Shown here one piece after another: positions 8,188 to 16,386 of a stretch of DNA of 64,000 bases. The DNA lies in NCBI GenBank assembly GCA_020724425.1, contig DYGY01000004.1, positions 1 through 64,000 of the forward strand. Reading direction: 5' to 3'. The stretch is from Thermaerobacter marianensis. GTDB lineage: Bacteria; Bacillota; Sulfobacillia; DVGY01. The notes beneath the pieces are model-generated. The model made no database searches. It was not told the DNA's origin and saw only the letters and a program-made list of their open reading frames with translations. Position numbers and translations under genes: made by a program. Position 1 is the first letter of the stretch. Each line of letters starts with the position of its first letter.

Positions 8188-8851
8188 GGATAATCATTTG
8201 TTAGTTGTTGAAAAGCCTGTTAATGTAGCTACTCAGGCAGATGCTTCAGGGGATATGGATCTTTTAAGTATTCTAAAAGAGGATATCAAGAGAAGATATG
8301 ATAAGCCGGGGAATGTTTATCTGGGTTTAGTGCATCGCTTAGATAGACCTGTTGGGGGTGCAATGGTTTTTGCTAAGACGTCTAAGGCTGCTTCTCGGTT
8401 GTCTGACTCTATTAGAAAAAGAGAGATGAAAAAGGAGTATCTGGCTGTGGTGCATGGTAGTTTAAAGCCTGATAAGGGGATACTTAAGGACTATTTGTAT
8501 AAGGATCAGAAGACTAATATGGTGACAGTCGTTCCTTCTAGTCATAAGGAAGGCAAAGAGGCTATTTTAGAATATGAGGTACTTGAGAGTTCAGGGAAAT
8601 ATAGCTTGGTAGCAGTAAATTTAGTGACTGGAAGACCACATCAGGTTAGGGTGCAACTAGCTAACAAGGGTAATCCCTTGTATGGTGATCAGAAGTATGG
8701 AGGGAAATTGAGTGAAGTGGGGCAACAGCTTGCTTTATGGTCCCATAGAGTTACTGTGAGCCACCCTACCTTGAAGGAAGAGATGATTTTCACTTCCTAT
8801 CCTGCTGAGTTTCATCCTTGGAAGTCGTTTAAATATATATCGAAGAGATGA
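8162..8851 (+). CDS. RluA-family pseudouridine synthase
   Basis: The enzyme isomerises uridine to pseudouridine in rRNA or tRNA. The catalytic Asp lies in 'HRLDRPVGG' at about residue 61, and the family motifs 'KKEYLAVVHG' and 'TGRPHQVRVQL' are present. There is no N-terminal S4 domain, so it is a short RluA/RluC-like form of 229 residues. I moved the start from 8120 to the ATG at 8162, which has TGGAGG 7 bases upstream. It overlaps the 3' end of the PLP enzyme gene by 26 bases, implying translational coupling. A strong terminator follows 27 bases after the stop. The exact target uridine cannot be read from sequence. Confidence 0.9.
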   Translation: MRKIAIIYEDNHLLVVEKPVNVATQADASGDMDLLSILKEDIKRRYDKPGNVYLGLVHRLDRPVGGAMVFAKTSKAASRLSDSIRKREMKKEYLAVVHGSLKPDKGILKDYLYKDQKTNMVTVVPSSHKEGKEAILEYEVLESSGKYSLVAVNLVTGRPHQVRVQLANKGNPLYGDQKYGGKLSEVGQQLALWSHRVTVSHPTLKEEMIFTSYPAEFHPWKSFKYISKR

Positions 8852-8878
8852 GATTAGGCTATCATAGTAGAGCTTAAA

Positions 8879-8909
8879 GGATGTAGTTTGCGAAACTACA
8901 TCCTTTTTT
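8879..8909 (+). terminator. Strong bidirectional intrinsic terminator
   Basis: GGATGTAGTTT-GC-GAAACTACATCC forms a perfect long stem followed by TTTTTT. The A-rich flank on the other side gives a shorter U tract for the minus strand. It separates the convergent rluA-type gene and the small secreted-protein gene. Confidence 0.9.
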
Positions 8910-8914
8910 GGTGT

Positions 8915-9409
8915 TTAGGGTCTGCTTTTAGCTCTGCGTAGAGCTATGAAGCCAAAGGCAAGGAGCAAGAGTGCTCCTAGGATATATACGGTTGAAGAAG
9001 AGTCTTGTTCTGTTGTCATTGTGGTGACCTCTCCAGTTGTATCTGAAGCAAAGAATGTATATGCTTGATTTCCTTCTACTACCTGGACTAGTTCTGTGCC
9101 GAAGATGTCATAGAGGTAGTTGGCATATTCCTCACTGTAGGGAGTAATCCCTATCTCGACATGGGTCATGGTAGGGGATGTATGGGTTACAGTGAAGTCT
9201 TGTTGTTTAAGTTCATCAATGTTATCGATGAAGAGATATTGGTCTATCTCTTTTTGTTTTCCTAGTATTTCTGGATTTGCTTGATCTGGTATGTCACTAG
9301 AGACTGGTCTATCTGGTGATTCGGGTTTTGTCGCTGCCATAGCTGGTGTTGCTAGTGTTAATAGGCAGAGACCTAGTAGTGCTGTTTTTAGGATCTTTGA
9401 TTTGAGCAT
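8915..9409 (-). CDS. Small secreted protein with C-terminal membrane anchor, function unknown
   Basis: The 164-residue product starts with a classical signal peptide (positive 'KSKILK', hydrophobic core, 'ATPAMAA' cleavage region near residue 26). It ends with a hydrophobic helix 'VYILGALLLLAFGFIAL' followed by 'RRAKSRP', a stop-transfer anchor. There is no LPXTG motif ahead of the helix, so sortase attachment is unlikely. The mature part is about 110 residues, acidic and Thr/Ser-rich near the anchor. I do not recognise a family. AAGGA precedes the ATG. It is a single-gene unit between the shared terminator and the PTS regulator. Confidence 0.75.
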   Translation of the reverse strand: MLKSKILKTALLGLCLLTLATPAMAATKPESPDRPVSSDIPDQANPEILGKQKEIDQYLFIDNIDELKQQDFTVTHTSPTMTHVEIGITPYSEEYANYLYDIFGTELVQVVEGNQAYTFFASDTTGEVTTMTTEQDSSSTVYILGALLLLAFGFIALRRAKSRP

Positions 9410-9576
9410 GGTCTAGAGTCCTTTCTGTGTAAGTTTTGTTCCTTTGTATGGTTTAGACGGGGGAGTAGGGGGTTTTGTTCCTGTGATTTGGGGTTTTGTT
9501 GTTAGAGAGGATTAGCAGGAACATTTGCTTGGATAGTGAAAGCATATGGTATGTTTATCCATGGGGAGGATTTGCT

Positions 9577-9792
9577 GTGACTAGAGACGCTTATATTAAT
9601 CATGAAAAGGGAATACATGCTCGTGTAGCGGCTATGATCGTCCAGAAGGCTAGAGAGCTAGAAGAAAGCTATGAGGTTAGAATTTATCTTAAATATGGGA
9701 AGAAGGCTGAGATTCCAGCTACTAATATGATGCCTTTGGTCTCTTTGCAAATAAAAAAAAGGAGACACGGTTATCGTGGAGGCCAGGGGTAG
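9577..9792 (+). CDS. HPr-like domain, N-terminal part of a frameshifted sigma-54 activator
   Basis: The frame encodes most of an HPr fold: 'NHEKGIHARVAAMIV' keeps the phosphorylatable His but replaces the usual following Pro by Val, and the Ser46-type position ('PATNMMP') is Asn. The HPr domain is cut off mid-fold at an A8 run. Its remaining strands ('GDTVIVEARGRDAKSAVDEM') are encoded one base out of frame at the start of the next ORF. The natural protein should therefore be one HPr-PAS-PAS-AAA+ polypeptide. I place the start at the GTG at 9577, which has GGGGAGGA 7 bases upstream, rather than the ORF-track start. The break is an assembly indel, a mutation, or slippage at the A run. Confidence 0.72.
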   Translation: MTRDAYINHEKGIHARVAAMIVQKARELEESYEVRIYLKYGKKAEIPATNMMPLVSLQIKKRRHGYRGGQG

Positions 9793-11605
9793 GGATGCAA
9801 AGAGTGCTGTTGATGAGATGGTAGGGTTCTTGGAGAGTGATTTTCAGATTAATGACTTAAGGTTGCAGGAGTTAGATAGCGTAATTCAAGATACTACTTT
9901 TACCGCAGAGCAGGTCTTTTTCAGTATGGTGAATGGCTTGCTGGTTATTGATGACAATGAGGTGGTAACTATTTTTAATCCAGCCGCGGAGAGGATTTTG
10001 GGGTTATCTGCGGCTGATGTGATTGGGAAGAAAATATTTGAGGTCCTACCTAATTCCAGGCTGCATGTTGTTTTAAAAACGAGGGAGGCTGAGTTAGGGA
10101 AGAAGCAGGTCATCGGTGAGTCTGTCATTATCACTAACCGGACACCTATAGTGGTTGATGGGAAGACTAGGGGAGCCATGGCTATTTTTGAAGACATTTC
10201 GGCTTTGGAGCAGACGGTCGGGGAATTAAGAGAGGTTAAGGAGTTAAAGGAGAGGCTTCATCTTGTTCTAGAGTCAGTTGAAGATGGTATCTGTGTGGTA
10301 AACAAGGAGGGAGAAATCACCTATGTAAATCCTGCTTATATAAAGATTGTGGGGCAGGATGAACTTATTGGGAAGAATGTCTTTAACATTGCACCAGAGG
10401 GGGTTAGGTGCAGGGTATTAAAGACTGGTAAACCTGTCTTGGGAGAGATTAGTCAGAAGGCTAATGGTGTGAGAATAGTGGCAAACGTCAATCCTATTGT
10501 GGTTGATGGAGAGGTTGCTGGGGTAGTTTCAACAATTAAGGATTTAACTGAGGTTAGAGAGTTGATGGAAAAACTGAATCAGATTACCGCTAGAGCTGAG
10601 TATCTGGAGCAGGAACTCATTAGGACTAAGAAGCCGCATGAGGCTTTCAACAAGATTATTGGGAGCAACAGTAAATTAATGGAATCTCTGGCTGTTGCGG
10701 GAAAGGCTGCCGATACTAGTTCTACCGTTATGATTAGAGGTGAGAGTGGAACGGGGAAGGAATTGGTTGCTGAAGGAATCCACTATTCTAGTTCGCGTAG
10801 AGAGGGACCTTTCATAAGGGTAAATTGTGCAGCAATCCCTGGTAGTTTGTTGGAAAGTGAGCTATTTGGGCATGAGAGAGGTGCCTTTACAGGAGCGATA
10901 AAGAGAAAACTAGGGAAGTTTGAGTTGGCTCATCAGGGTACAATTTTCTTGGATGAGATTGGGGACATGGATAAGCAGATGCAGGTAAAGCTTTTAAGGG
11001 TTATTCAAGAACGCAAGTTTGAAAGAGTTGGTGGCGAGGAGACCATAGCTGTGGATGTACGTATAATTGCTGCCACTAATAGGAGTCTTGAAGAAATGGT
11101 TGAAGAAGGGAGTTTTCGAGAGGATCTCTATTATCGTTTGAATGTAATTCCGGTGTTTTTGCCTCCACTAAGAGATAGAAGAGATGATATTCCTGTCTTG
11201 GTTGATCATTTTATCAGTAAGTTTAATCAGAGCCTAGGGAAGAGTGTTAAGTGTCTAAAGGCTGAAGCTTTAGAGGTTATGTCAGGATATGGGTGGCCGG
11301 GAAATGTAAGAGAACTAGAGAATGTTATTGAGCGACTAGTTACTCTGACTGATAGTCACTTTGTGGATATTGATGAGTTACCTGGGTATTTACGAAGGGG
11401 TGACAAAGACAAGGAAGTTTTTGATGATGAGGTGATTTTGTCTTGGGAGGAATATGAACGCCAGATAATTACCAGGGCGTTAGAAAAGTATGGCACCTAC
11501 AATCGGGCCGGTAAGGTGTTGGGCTTAACTCACAAAACTATTGCCAATAAAGCTAGGAAATATGGGATAGAAAAAAAGGTTCATTGGGAAAAAGGAACAA
11601 GATGA
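9776..11605 (+). CDS. Sigma-54-dependent activator (PAS-PAS-AAA+-Fis HTH), DhaR-like role
   Basis: Residues 1-22 finish the HPr domain begun in the previous ORF. Two PAS domains follow (about 45-145 and 160-260), then an AAA+ sigma-54 interaction module with Walker A 'GESGTGKE' (322-329) and the sigma-54-contacting loop 'GAFTGA' (369-374). A C-terminal Fis-type helix-turn-helix ends it ('NRAGKVLGLTHKTIANKARKYGI'). The track start at 9776 (GTG) is only the first start codon in this frame, preceded by AAAAGGAG, so internal initiation is possible. It lies directly upstream of an inverted repeat and a -24/-12 promoter for the dha-pts operon, which is its obvious target. The HPr domain suggests control by PTS phosphorylation. 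Confidence 0.9.
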   Translation: MEARGRDAKSAVDEMVGFLESDFQINDLRLQELDSVIQDTTFTAEQVFFSMVNGLLVIDDNEVVTIFNPAAERILGLSAADVIGKKIFEVLPNSRLHVVLKTREAELGKKQVIGESVIITNRTPIVVDGKTRGAMAIFEDISALEQTVGELREVKELKERLHLVLESVEDGICVVNKEGEITYVNPAYIKIVGQDELIGKNVFNIAPEGVRCRVLKTGKPVLGEISQKANGVRIVANVNPIVVDGEVAGVVSTIKDLTEVRELMEKLNQITARAEYLEQELIRTKKPHEAFNKIIGSNSKLMESLAVAGKAADTSSTVMIRGESGTGKELVAEGIHYSSSRREGPFIRVNCAAIPGSLLESELFGHERGAFTGAIKRKLGKFELAHQGTIFLDEIGDMDKQMQVKLLRVIQERKFERVGGEETIAVDVRIIAATNRSLEEMVEEGSFREDLYYRLNVIPVFLPPLRDRRDDIPVLVDHFISKFNQSLGKSVKCLKAEALEVMSGYGWPGNVRELENVIERLVTLTDSHFVDIDELPGYLRRGDKDKEVFDDEVILSWEEYERQIITRALEKYGTYNRAGKVLGLTHKTIANKARKYGIEKKVHWEKGTR

Positions 11606-11606
11606 T

Positions 11607-11647
11607 AACAAAGTATCAAGAAAAGAGGTCTCTCTTGATACTTTGTT
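11607..11647 (+). promoter_or_regulatory. 15-bp inverted repeat, candidate enhancer site for the sigma-54 activator
   Basis: AACAAAGTATCAAGA and TCTTGATACTTTGTT are perfect reverse complements separated by 11 bases. The repeat begins two bases after the activator's stop and ends about 56 bases before the -24 element, a fair place for an upstream activating sequence. The stem is AT-rich and no proper U run follows, so a terminator is less likely but possible. Confidence 0.6.
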
Positions 11648-11702
11648 CCAATTGTTGTTATTGGCCTTTGGGTATACCCCTGAATCTCTCTTGTTTTTCT
11701 CT

Positions 11703-11718
11703 TGGCACGATTCTTGCT
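11703..11718 (+). promoter_or_regulatory. Sigma-54 (-24/-12) promoter of the dha-pts operon
   Basis: TGGCACGATTCTTGCT matches the consensus TGGCAC-N5-TTGCW exactly, with the invariant GG and GC ten bases apart. It lies 45 bases upstream of the dhaK start and directly downstream of a gene for a sigma-54 activator. The operon it serves also encodes rpoN. Confidence 0.93.
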
Positions 11719-11762
11719 GGTAATAGTATATAGAAGAATACTTCTTGAAAGGAGAACTTGGC

Positions 11763-12755
11763 GTGAAAAAACTGATAAACAGCACGGAGAGTGTAGTAGA
11801 AGAGATGTTAGCGGGTATTGAAGCTGCTCATCCTGAGGTGAGGAAACTAGATACAGCAAATGTTTTGGTTAGAAAAGATTCCCCCGTTAATAAGGTTGCC
11901 TTGATTAGCGGGGGTGGCAGTGGCCATGAACCTGCTCATGGAGGTTTTGTCGGCAAAGGAATGTTGGATGCAGCGGTTGCTGGTGCTGTCTTTACCTCTC
12001 CTACTCCGGATCAGATATATGAGGCTATTAAGGCTGTAGCTACAGAGGCTGGGGTCCTACTAGTTATTAAGAACTATACCGGTGATGTTATGAATTTTGA
12101 AATGGCGGGAGAAATGGCTGCTGCTGACGGATTAAGAGTGGATCAGATAATAGTTAATGATGATGTTGCCGTAGAGGACAGTACCTATACCACTGGGAGA
12201 AGAGGAGTAGCGGGTACGGTTTTTGTTCATAAGATTGCTGGAGCTAAGGCAGAAGAAAGGGCTTCTCTGGACGAGGTAAAGGCTGTGGCGGAAAAGGTAA
12301 TTCTAAACACCAGAACTATGGGTATGGCTTTAACTTCTTGTACTGTTCCAGCAGCAGGAAAGCCTACCTTTACTCTTGGGGAGAACGAAATGGAGATTGG
12401 TATTGGTATTCATGGTGAGCCTGGTACTCATAGGGAGGAACTGAAAACTGCCGATGAGATTACTGAGCATCTTGTTGATAGGATTCTTGCTGATCTGCCT
12501 TTAACAACTACTGATGAGGTTGCTGTGATGATTAATGGTTTGGGAGCTACACCTTTGATGGAGCTTTATATTGTCAACAGAAAGGTTCAAGAGATTTTAG
12601 AGACTAAAGGGATCAGTGTTTACAAGACATTTATTGGTGAATATATGACCTCTTTAGAAATGGCGGGGACATCTGTTTCCTTGTTGAAGCTGGATGAGGA
12701 ACTCAAGGTGTTGCTCGATGCACCTGCTGATACACCTGCTTTCAAGGTATTTTAG
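11763..12755 (+). CDS. dhaK: Dihydroxyacetone kinase subunit DhaK
   Basis: DhaK binds dihydroxyacetone covalently through a histidine and hands it to DhaL for phosphorylation. The substrate His is in 'GIGIHGEPG' (about residue 217), and the 'ISGGGSGHEPAHGGFVG' segment that shapes the substrate pocket is intact. I moved the start to the GTG at 11763, with AAGGAG 8 bases upstream; the TTG in the track lies inside the RBS. The length, 330 residues, is normal. It is the first gene of an operon with dhaL and dhaM, so this is the PTS-dependent, not ATP-dependent, kinase type. Confidence 0.96.
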   Translation: MKKLINSTESVVEEMLAGIEAAHPEVRKLDTANVLVRKDSPVNKVALISGGGSGHEPAHGGFVGKGMLDAAVAGAVFTSPTPDQIYEAIKAVATEAGVLLVIKNYTGDVMNFEMAGEMAAADGLRVDQIIVNDDVAVEDSTYTTGRRGVAGTVFVHKIAGAKAEERASLDEVKAVAEKVILNTRTMGMALTSCTVPAAGKPTFTLGENEMEIGIGIHGEPGTHREELKTADEITEHLVDRILADLPLTTTDEVAVMINGLGATPLMELYIVNRKVQEILETKGISVYKTFIGEYMTSLEMAGTSVSLLKLDEELKVLLDAPADTPAFKVF

Positions 12756-12767
12756 GAGAGCGAGGCT

Positions 12768-13445
12768 ATGACCTTGCTCTCGAGGAAAAAGGGGGAACAT
12801 GGGTTGAAATTAAGCACTTCTGACATATTGGAGATAGTCAGGGATATAGGTAAAGTAATTGAAGACAACAAGCAGTACCTGACTGAATTAGATGCCGCTA
12901 TTGGTGATGCTGATCATGGCATAAATATGGCTAGAGGATTTAGAGCTGTGTCACAAAAACTAGAGGGAATGCGCTCAGAGGATATTGGTGAGATACTTAA
13001 AGCAGTGGGAATGACTCTGGTTTCTAATGTTGGTGGAGCATCAGGACCTCTATATGGAACAGCTTTTATAAGGGCTGCTAGTGCAGTCCAAGGTAAATCA
13101 AGTGCGGGTTTAGATGACTTTGTAAGTATGCTGGATGCCGCTATTGAGGGTATTAAGAGTAGAGGTAAGGCAGAACTTGAGGATAAAACCATGCTTGATG
13201 CACTTATACCTGCTGTTGCTGCTTTAAGAGAGGCTGAAGCTGAGGGGATGAGCCTGGTTGCTGCCTTTGCTAGGGCTAAAGAAGCAGCTAATACTGGTAT
13301 GCTGCATACTAAAGATATTGTGGCTAGGAAAGGCAGAGCAAGCTATTTAGGAGAGAGAAGTTTTGGGCATCAAGATCCAGGAGCAACATCAAGCTATCTG
13401 ATGCTAGCAAGTATACATGAATCTTTACAGGAACTAAGGCGTTAG
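12768..13445 (+). CDS. dhaL: Dihydroxyacetone kinase subunit DhaL
   Basis: DhaL carries a tightly held ADP that is rephosphorylated by DhaM and used to phosphorylate DhaK-bound dihydroxyacetone. The Mg-binding aspartates are in 'LDAAIGDADHGINMARG', and the nucleotide-binding 'VGGASGPLYGTAF' and 'DPGATS' segments are present. Two starts are possible: the ATG at 12768 behind AGGAG, or a TTG at 12804 behind GGGGGAAC, which would give the more usual length starting 'MKLSTSDIL'. A small GAGAGC/GCTCTC hairpin spans the first start. It follows dhaK by 12 bases. Confidence 0.95.
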   Translation: MTLLSRKKGEHGLKLSTSDILEIVRDIGKVIEDNKQYLTELDAAIGDADHGINMARGFRAVSQKLEGMRSEDIGEILKAVGMTLVSNVGGASGPLYGTAFIRAASAVQGKSSAGLDDFVSMLDAAIEGIKSRGKAELEDKTMLDALIPAVAALREAEAEGMSLVAAFARAKEAANTGMLHTKDIVARKGRASYLGERSFGHQDPGATSSYLMLASIHESLQELRR

Positions 13446-13455
13446 GAGGATAGGA

Positions 13456-13848
13456 ATGGTTGGTCTGGTGATTGTATCTCATAGTCCAAAGATTGCAGAG
13501 GGTATAAGGGATCTTGCCTTGCAGATGACACCGGCTGGTATACCCCTGGCCTTGGTTGGTGGGCTAAGCACTGGTGAGTTAGGAACTAATCCAGAACAGG
13601 TACTAGAAGCTATTAACCAGGTTTATTCTGATGATGGTGTATTAATTCTCTTTGATCTTGGGAGTGCTTTTATGAGTGCTGAAACAGCCGTTGAGTTCTT
13701 GCCTGAAGACAAGCAAGAACGTATATATATTTCTGGTGCAGCATTGGTTGAAGGAGCTATCACTGCAGCTGTTGAGATTAGTCTGGGTAAACCCTTAGAG
13801 GAGATTAACCAGAGTTTAGAGTCTTTGAACGTGGGTAAGATTGGTTAG
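13456..13848 (+). CDS. dhaM: PTS-dependent dihydroxyacetone kinase phosphotransfer subunit DhaM
   Basis: DhaM is a mannose-type EIIA-like domain that takes phosphate from HPr and passes it to the ADP on DhaL. His9 in 'IVSHSPKIAEG' is the phosphorylation site, and 'LFDLGSAFMSAE' is the matching family motif. At 130 residues it is a single-domain form, without the HPr and EI domains fused to DhaM in Escherichia coli. Those two functions are supplied by the separate ptsH and ptsI genes immediately downstream. The start ATG has GGAGGA upstream, and the gene follows dhaL by 10 bases. Confidence 0.94.
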   Translation: MVGLVIVSHSPKIAEGIRDLALQMTPAGIPLALVGGLSTGELGTNPEQVLEAINQVYSDDGVLILFDLGSAFMSAETAVEFLPEDKQERIYISGAALVEGAITAAVEISLGKPLEEINQSLESLNVGKIG

Positions 13849-13864
13849 CGTGGAGGCTAGAGTT

Positions 13865-14134
13865 GTGGAAATCGAAAAAACAGTAGTCGTTAAAGGTGAA
13901 AATGGGTTGCATGCGCGACCTGCAGCAAAATTTGTGAAGAAAGCCAATGGCTTTAACTCGACAATCACCCTAATGGTCAATGATAAGCAGGGTAATGGTA
14001 AGAGCATGATTGGTGTTCTAGCGCTCAATGCTCGTAATGGTTCTTCTCTGGTAATTAAGGCTACTGGACCAGATGCCAGAGAGGCTGTTGACATACTGTC
14101 CAAGTATGTCGAGAGTGGATTTAAGGAGATTTAG
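13865..14134 (+). CDS. ptsH: HPr phosphocarrier (first copy, dha operon)
   Basis: A complete 89-residue HPr. The EI/EII transfer histidine is His16 in 'GLHARPAAKF', and the regulatory serine, Ser47 in 'GKSMIG', is present, as expected for a Bacillota HPr subject to HPr kinase. I placed the start at the GTG at 13865, preceded by GTGGAGG with 8-base spacing; the track start overlaps dhaM without an RBS. It likely feeds phosphate from the adjacent ptsI to DhaM and perhaps to the HPr-like domain of the upstream activator. A second HPr is encoded at 26457. Confidence 0.95.
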   Translation: MEIEKTVVVKGENGLHARPAAKFVKKANGFNSTITLMVNDKQGNGKSMIGVLALNARNGSSLVIKATGPDAREAVDILSKYVESGFKEI

Positions 14135-14145
14135 GAGGAACCAAC

Positions 14146-15876
14146 ATGTTGAAAGGAGTTAGGGTAGCTTCAGGATTTGCTATTGGAGAAGCGATAGTTC
14201 TTAGAGAAATCAATTTTACCAAGGTCGTTAAGTCATTAAATGAGGGACAGCTAGAAGCTGAGATGGAGAGATTCAAAGAAGCTGTTGATAAGGCAAAACA
14301 GCAGCTGCAGCAGATAGAGAATAATTTTCGTAGAGATGTGGGTGAGGAACAGGCAGCTATTTTTGTTGCTCAACAGATGTTTTTAGAGGATCCAGCTCTG
14401 GTTGATGAGGTAATCGAACAGATTAGAACTCGCAAGGTTAATGCAGAACAGATTGTTCAGGAACTATTTGAGGCCTATGCAGAAACCTTTGAGCAAATGG
14501 AAGATATGTACTTAAGGGAACGTGCCAGTGATATTCGTGATGTTGGTAGTCGTCTCCTTGCTAATCTCCAGGGTGTCACAGCGACACTAACTGCTATCAA
14601 AGAAGAATCCATTGTGATTGCTAGGGAGTTAACTCCATCCACTTTAGCTCAGTTGGATAGACAGAAAGTTATTGGTATTGCCATAGAGGAAGGGGGTTCC
14701 ACCTCTCATACAGCCATTCTGGCTAGAACTTTGGGTATACCGACAGTCATTGGAATCAGAAACCTTATCGATATGGTTTCTAGTGGCGATAAGGTCATCA
14801 TCGATGGTCAGGCAGGGGTTATTTATCTTAATCCTGATGAAGATATGCTGATTAGTTATAGGGTTAAAGAGGCTACATGGAAAAAGGAACAGCAGATATT
14901 AGAGGGGTTGAAGGATTTGCCTTCAGTAACTCAAGATGGGTATGAAGTTCAGTTAATGGCTAATATTGGTATGCCCGCTGATGTTCCTTTGGCTAATTTC
15001 TGGAACGCTGCTGGTGTAGGATTGTTCAGGACCGAGTTTTTGTATCTAGACCGTGATAGTTTTCCTAATGAAGAGGAACAGTTTCAAGCATATAAGGTTG
15101 TAGCTGCAGAGATGCAGGGAAAGCCTGTAATTATCCGTACCCTTGATATTGGTGGAGATAAGGAGTTAGCATATTTCCCTTTACCTAAGGAGGATAATCC
15201 TTTTCTAGGATTAAGGGCCATTCGTCTTTCATTAAAGCAGCAAGATATATTCAAGACACAATTAAGAGCTATTCTTAGGGCTAGTAGTTATGGAAATATA
15301 AAGATCATGTACCCTATGGTTAGTAGTGTTAAGGAGCTACTTGAGGCAAATCATTTGCTAGCAGAAGCTAAGCGAGAGTTGGAAAAAGAGGGATATACCT
15401 TTAGTAAGGATATAGAAGTAGGGATTATGGTGGAAACACCGGCAGTAGCTATGTTGGCAGATATATTTGCTCAAGAAGTAGATTTTTTCTCCATTGGAAC
15501 TAATGATTTGGTTCAATATACCTTAGCGGTTGATCGGTTGAATCAGGATATTGCTGTTCTTTACGATCACTATCATCCGGCGGTTCTTAGAATGATTAAG
15601 ATGGTTGTAGATGCAGCCCACAAGGAAGGTATCTGGGCAGGGATTTGTGGAGAAATGGCAGCTGATGTTCTCTGTACCCCCGTATTTCTAGGAATGGAAA
15701 TAGATGAGTTGTCTATGAATGCTATCGCTCTGCCTGAGATTAAGAGGGTGGTAGGTTCTCTGACTCAATCTAATAGTAAAGAGGTTATGACAAAAACACT
15801 AGCTTTAAGAACAGGTAGTGAGGTCAAAGAATATCTGCAAGAGGTATATCAAGAACACGGAGGTGGTTCTGTATGA
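14146..15876 (+). CDS. ptsI: PTS enzyme I (first copy, dha operon)
   Basis: Enzyme I autophosphorylates from phosphoenolpyruvate and charges HPr. The active histidine is His188 in 'GGSTSHTAILAR'. The PEP-binding domain has 'GLFRTEFLY', 'RTLDIGGDKEL', 'SIGTNDLVQYTLAVDR' and the catalytic Cys in 'GICGEMA' near residue 500. At 576 residues it is full length. It begins 11 bases after ptsH with an AGGAGG RBS and ends overlapping the next gene by four bases (ATGA). A paralogue lies at 26723. This copy is physically tied to the Dha kinase genes, suggesting a dedicated phosphate relay. Confidence 0.97.
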   Translation: MLKGVRVASGFAIGEAIVLREINFTKVVKSLNEGQLEAEMERFKEAVDKAKQQLQQIENNFRRDVGEEQAAIFVAQQMFLEDPALVDEVIEQIRTRKVNAEQIVQELFEAYAETFEQMEDMYLRERASDIRDVGSRLLANLQGVTATLTAIKEESIVIARELTPSTLAQLDRQKVIGIAIEEGGSTSHTAILARTLGIPTVIGIRNLIDMVSSGDKVIIDGQAGVIYLNPDEDMLISYRVKEATWKKEQQILEGLKDLPSVTQDGYEVQLMANIGMPADVPLANFWNAAGVGLFRTEFLYLDRDSFPNEEEQFQAYKVVAAEMQGKPVIIRTLDIGGDKELAYFPLPKEDNPFLGLRAIRLSLKQQDIFKTQLRAILRASSYGNIKIMYPMVSSVKELLEANHLLAEAKRELEKEGYTFSKDIEVGIMVETPAVAMLADIFAQEVDFFSIGTNDLVQYTLAVDRLNQDIAVLYDHYHPAVLRMIKMVVDAAHKEGIWAGICGEMAADVLCTPVFLGMEIDELSMNAIALPEIKRVVGSLTQSNSKEVMTKTLALRTGSEVKEYLQEVYQEHGGGSV

Positions 15877-16385
15877 GAATACTAGCCTTGGTGGATCATG
15901 AGTTTGAAGACTTAGAACTTTGGTATCCGGTTCTCAGGTTACAAGAAGAAGAAATAGTTGTGGATTTAGTTGGGGCCAAGGAGAAACAAACATATTACGG
16001 TAAGTATGGTGTACCTGCGGTATCTGATTATTCCTATACAGATGTTGATGCAGAAAATTATGATGGTATTCTGGTACCTGGTGGCTGGGCTCCTGACAAA
16101 CTAAGGCGTTCTCCTGAGGTTATCAGGTTAATACAGGAAATGAATGAAATGAAAAAACCTATTGGGCAGATTTGTCATGCTGGTTGGGTGTTGATTTCTG
16201 CCCAGGTTGTTAAAGGGGTCAAGGTAACCTCTACTCCAGGTATCCGAGATGATTTAGAGAATGCAGGGGCGATCTGGTTTGATAAACCGGTGGTAACTGA
16301 TGGACACATTATTTCAGCTCGTCGACCACCAGATCTGCCCCTGTATATGAAAGAATATCTAAGAGTCCTAGATAGCAACAGGTAG
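15873..16385 (+). CDS. DJ-1/PfpI superfamily protein
   Basis: The 170-residue protein has the DJ-1/PfpI fold signatures: N-terminal 'RILALVDHEFEDLELWYP', 'DGILVPGGWAPDKLR', and the nucleophile elbow 'GQICHAGW' with its cysteine near residue 107. Family members include glyoxalase III/deglycase-type and peptidase-type proteins. Placement inside a dihydroxyacetone kinase operon suggests handling of methylglyoxal or of sugar-damage products arising from dihydroxyacetone, but that is inference. It overlaps ptsI by the ATGA junction and is followed one base later by rpoN, so it is firmly within the operon. Confidence 0.88.
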   Translation: MRILALVDHEFEDLELWYPVLRLQEEEIVVDLVGAKEKQTYYGKYGVPAVSDYSYTDVDAENYDGILVPGGWAPDKLRRSPEVIRLIQEMNEMKKPIGQICHAGWVLISAQVVKGVKVTSTPGIRDDLENAGAIWFDKPVVTDGHIISARRPPDLPLYMKEYLRVLDSNR

Positions 16386-16386
16386 G

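Noticed and set aside
11525-11859. Minus-strand ORFs across the dha promoter
   Set aside because: They overlap the activator, the sigma-54 promoter and dhaK on the other strand; no RBS and no family resemblance.
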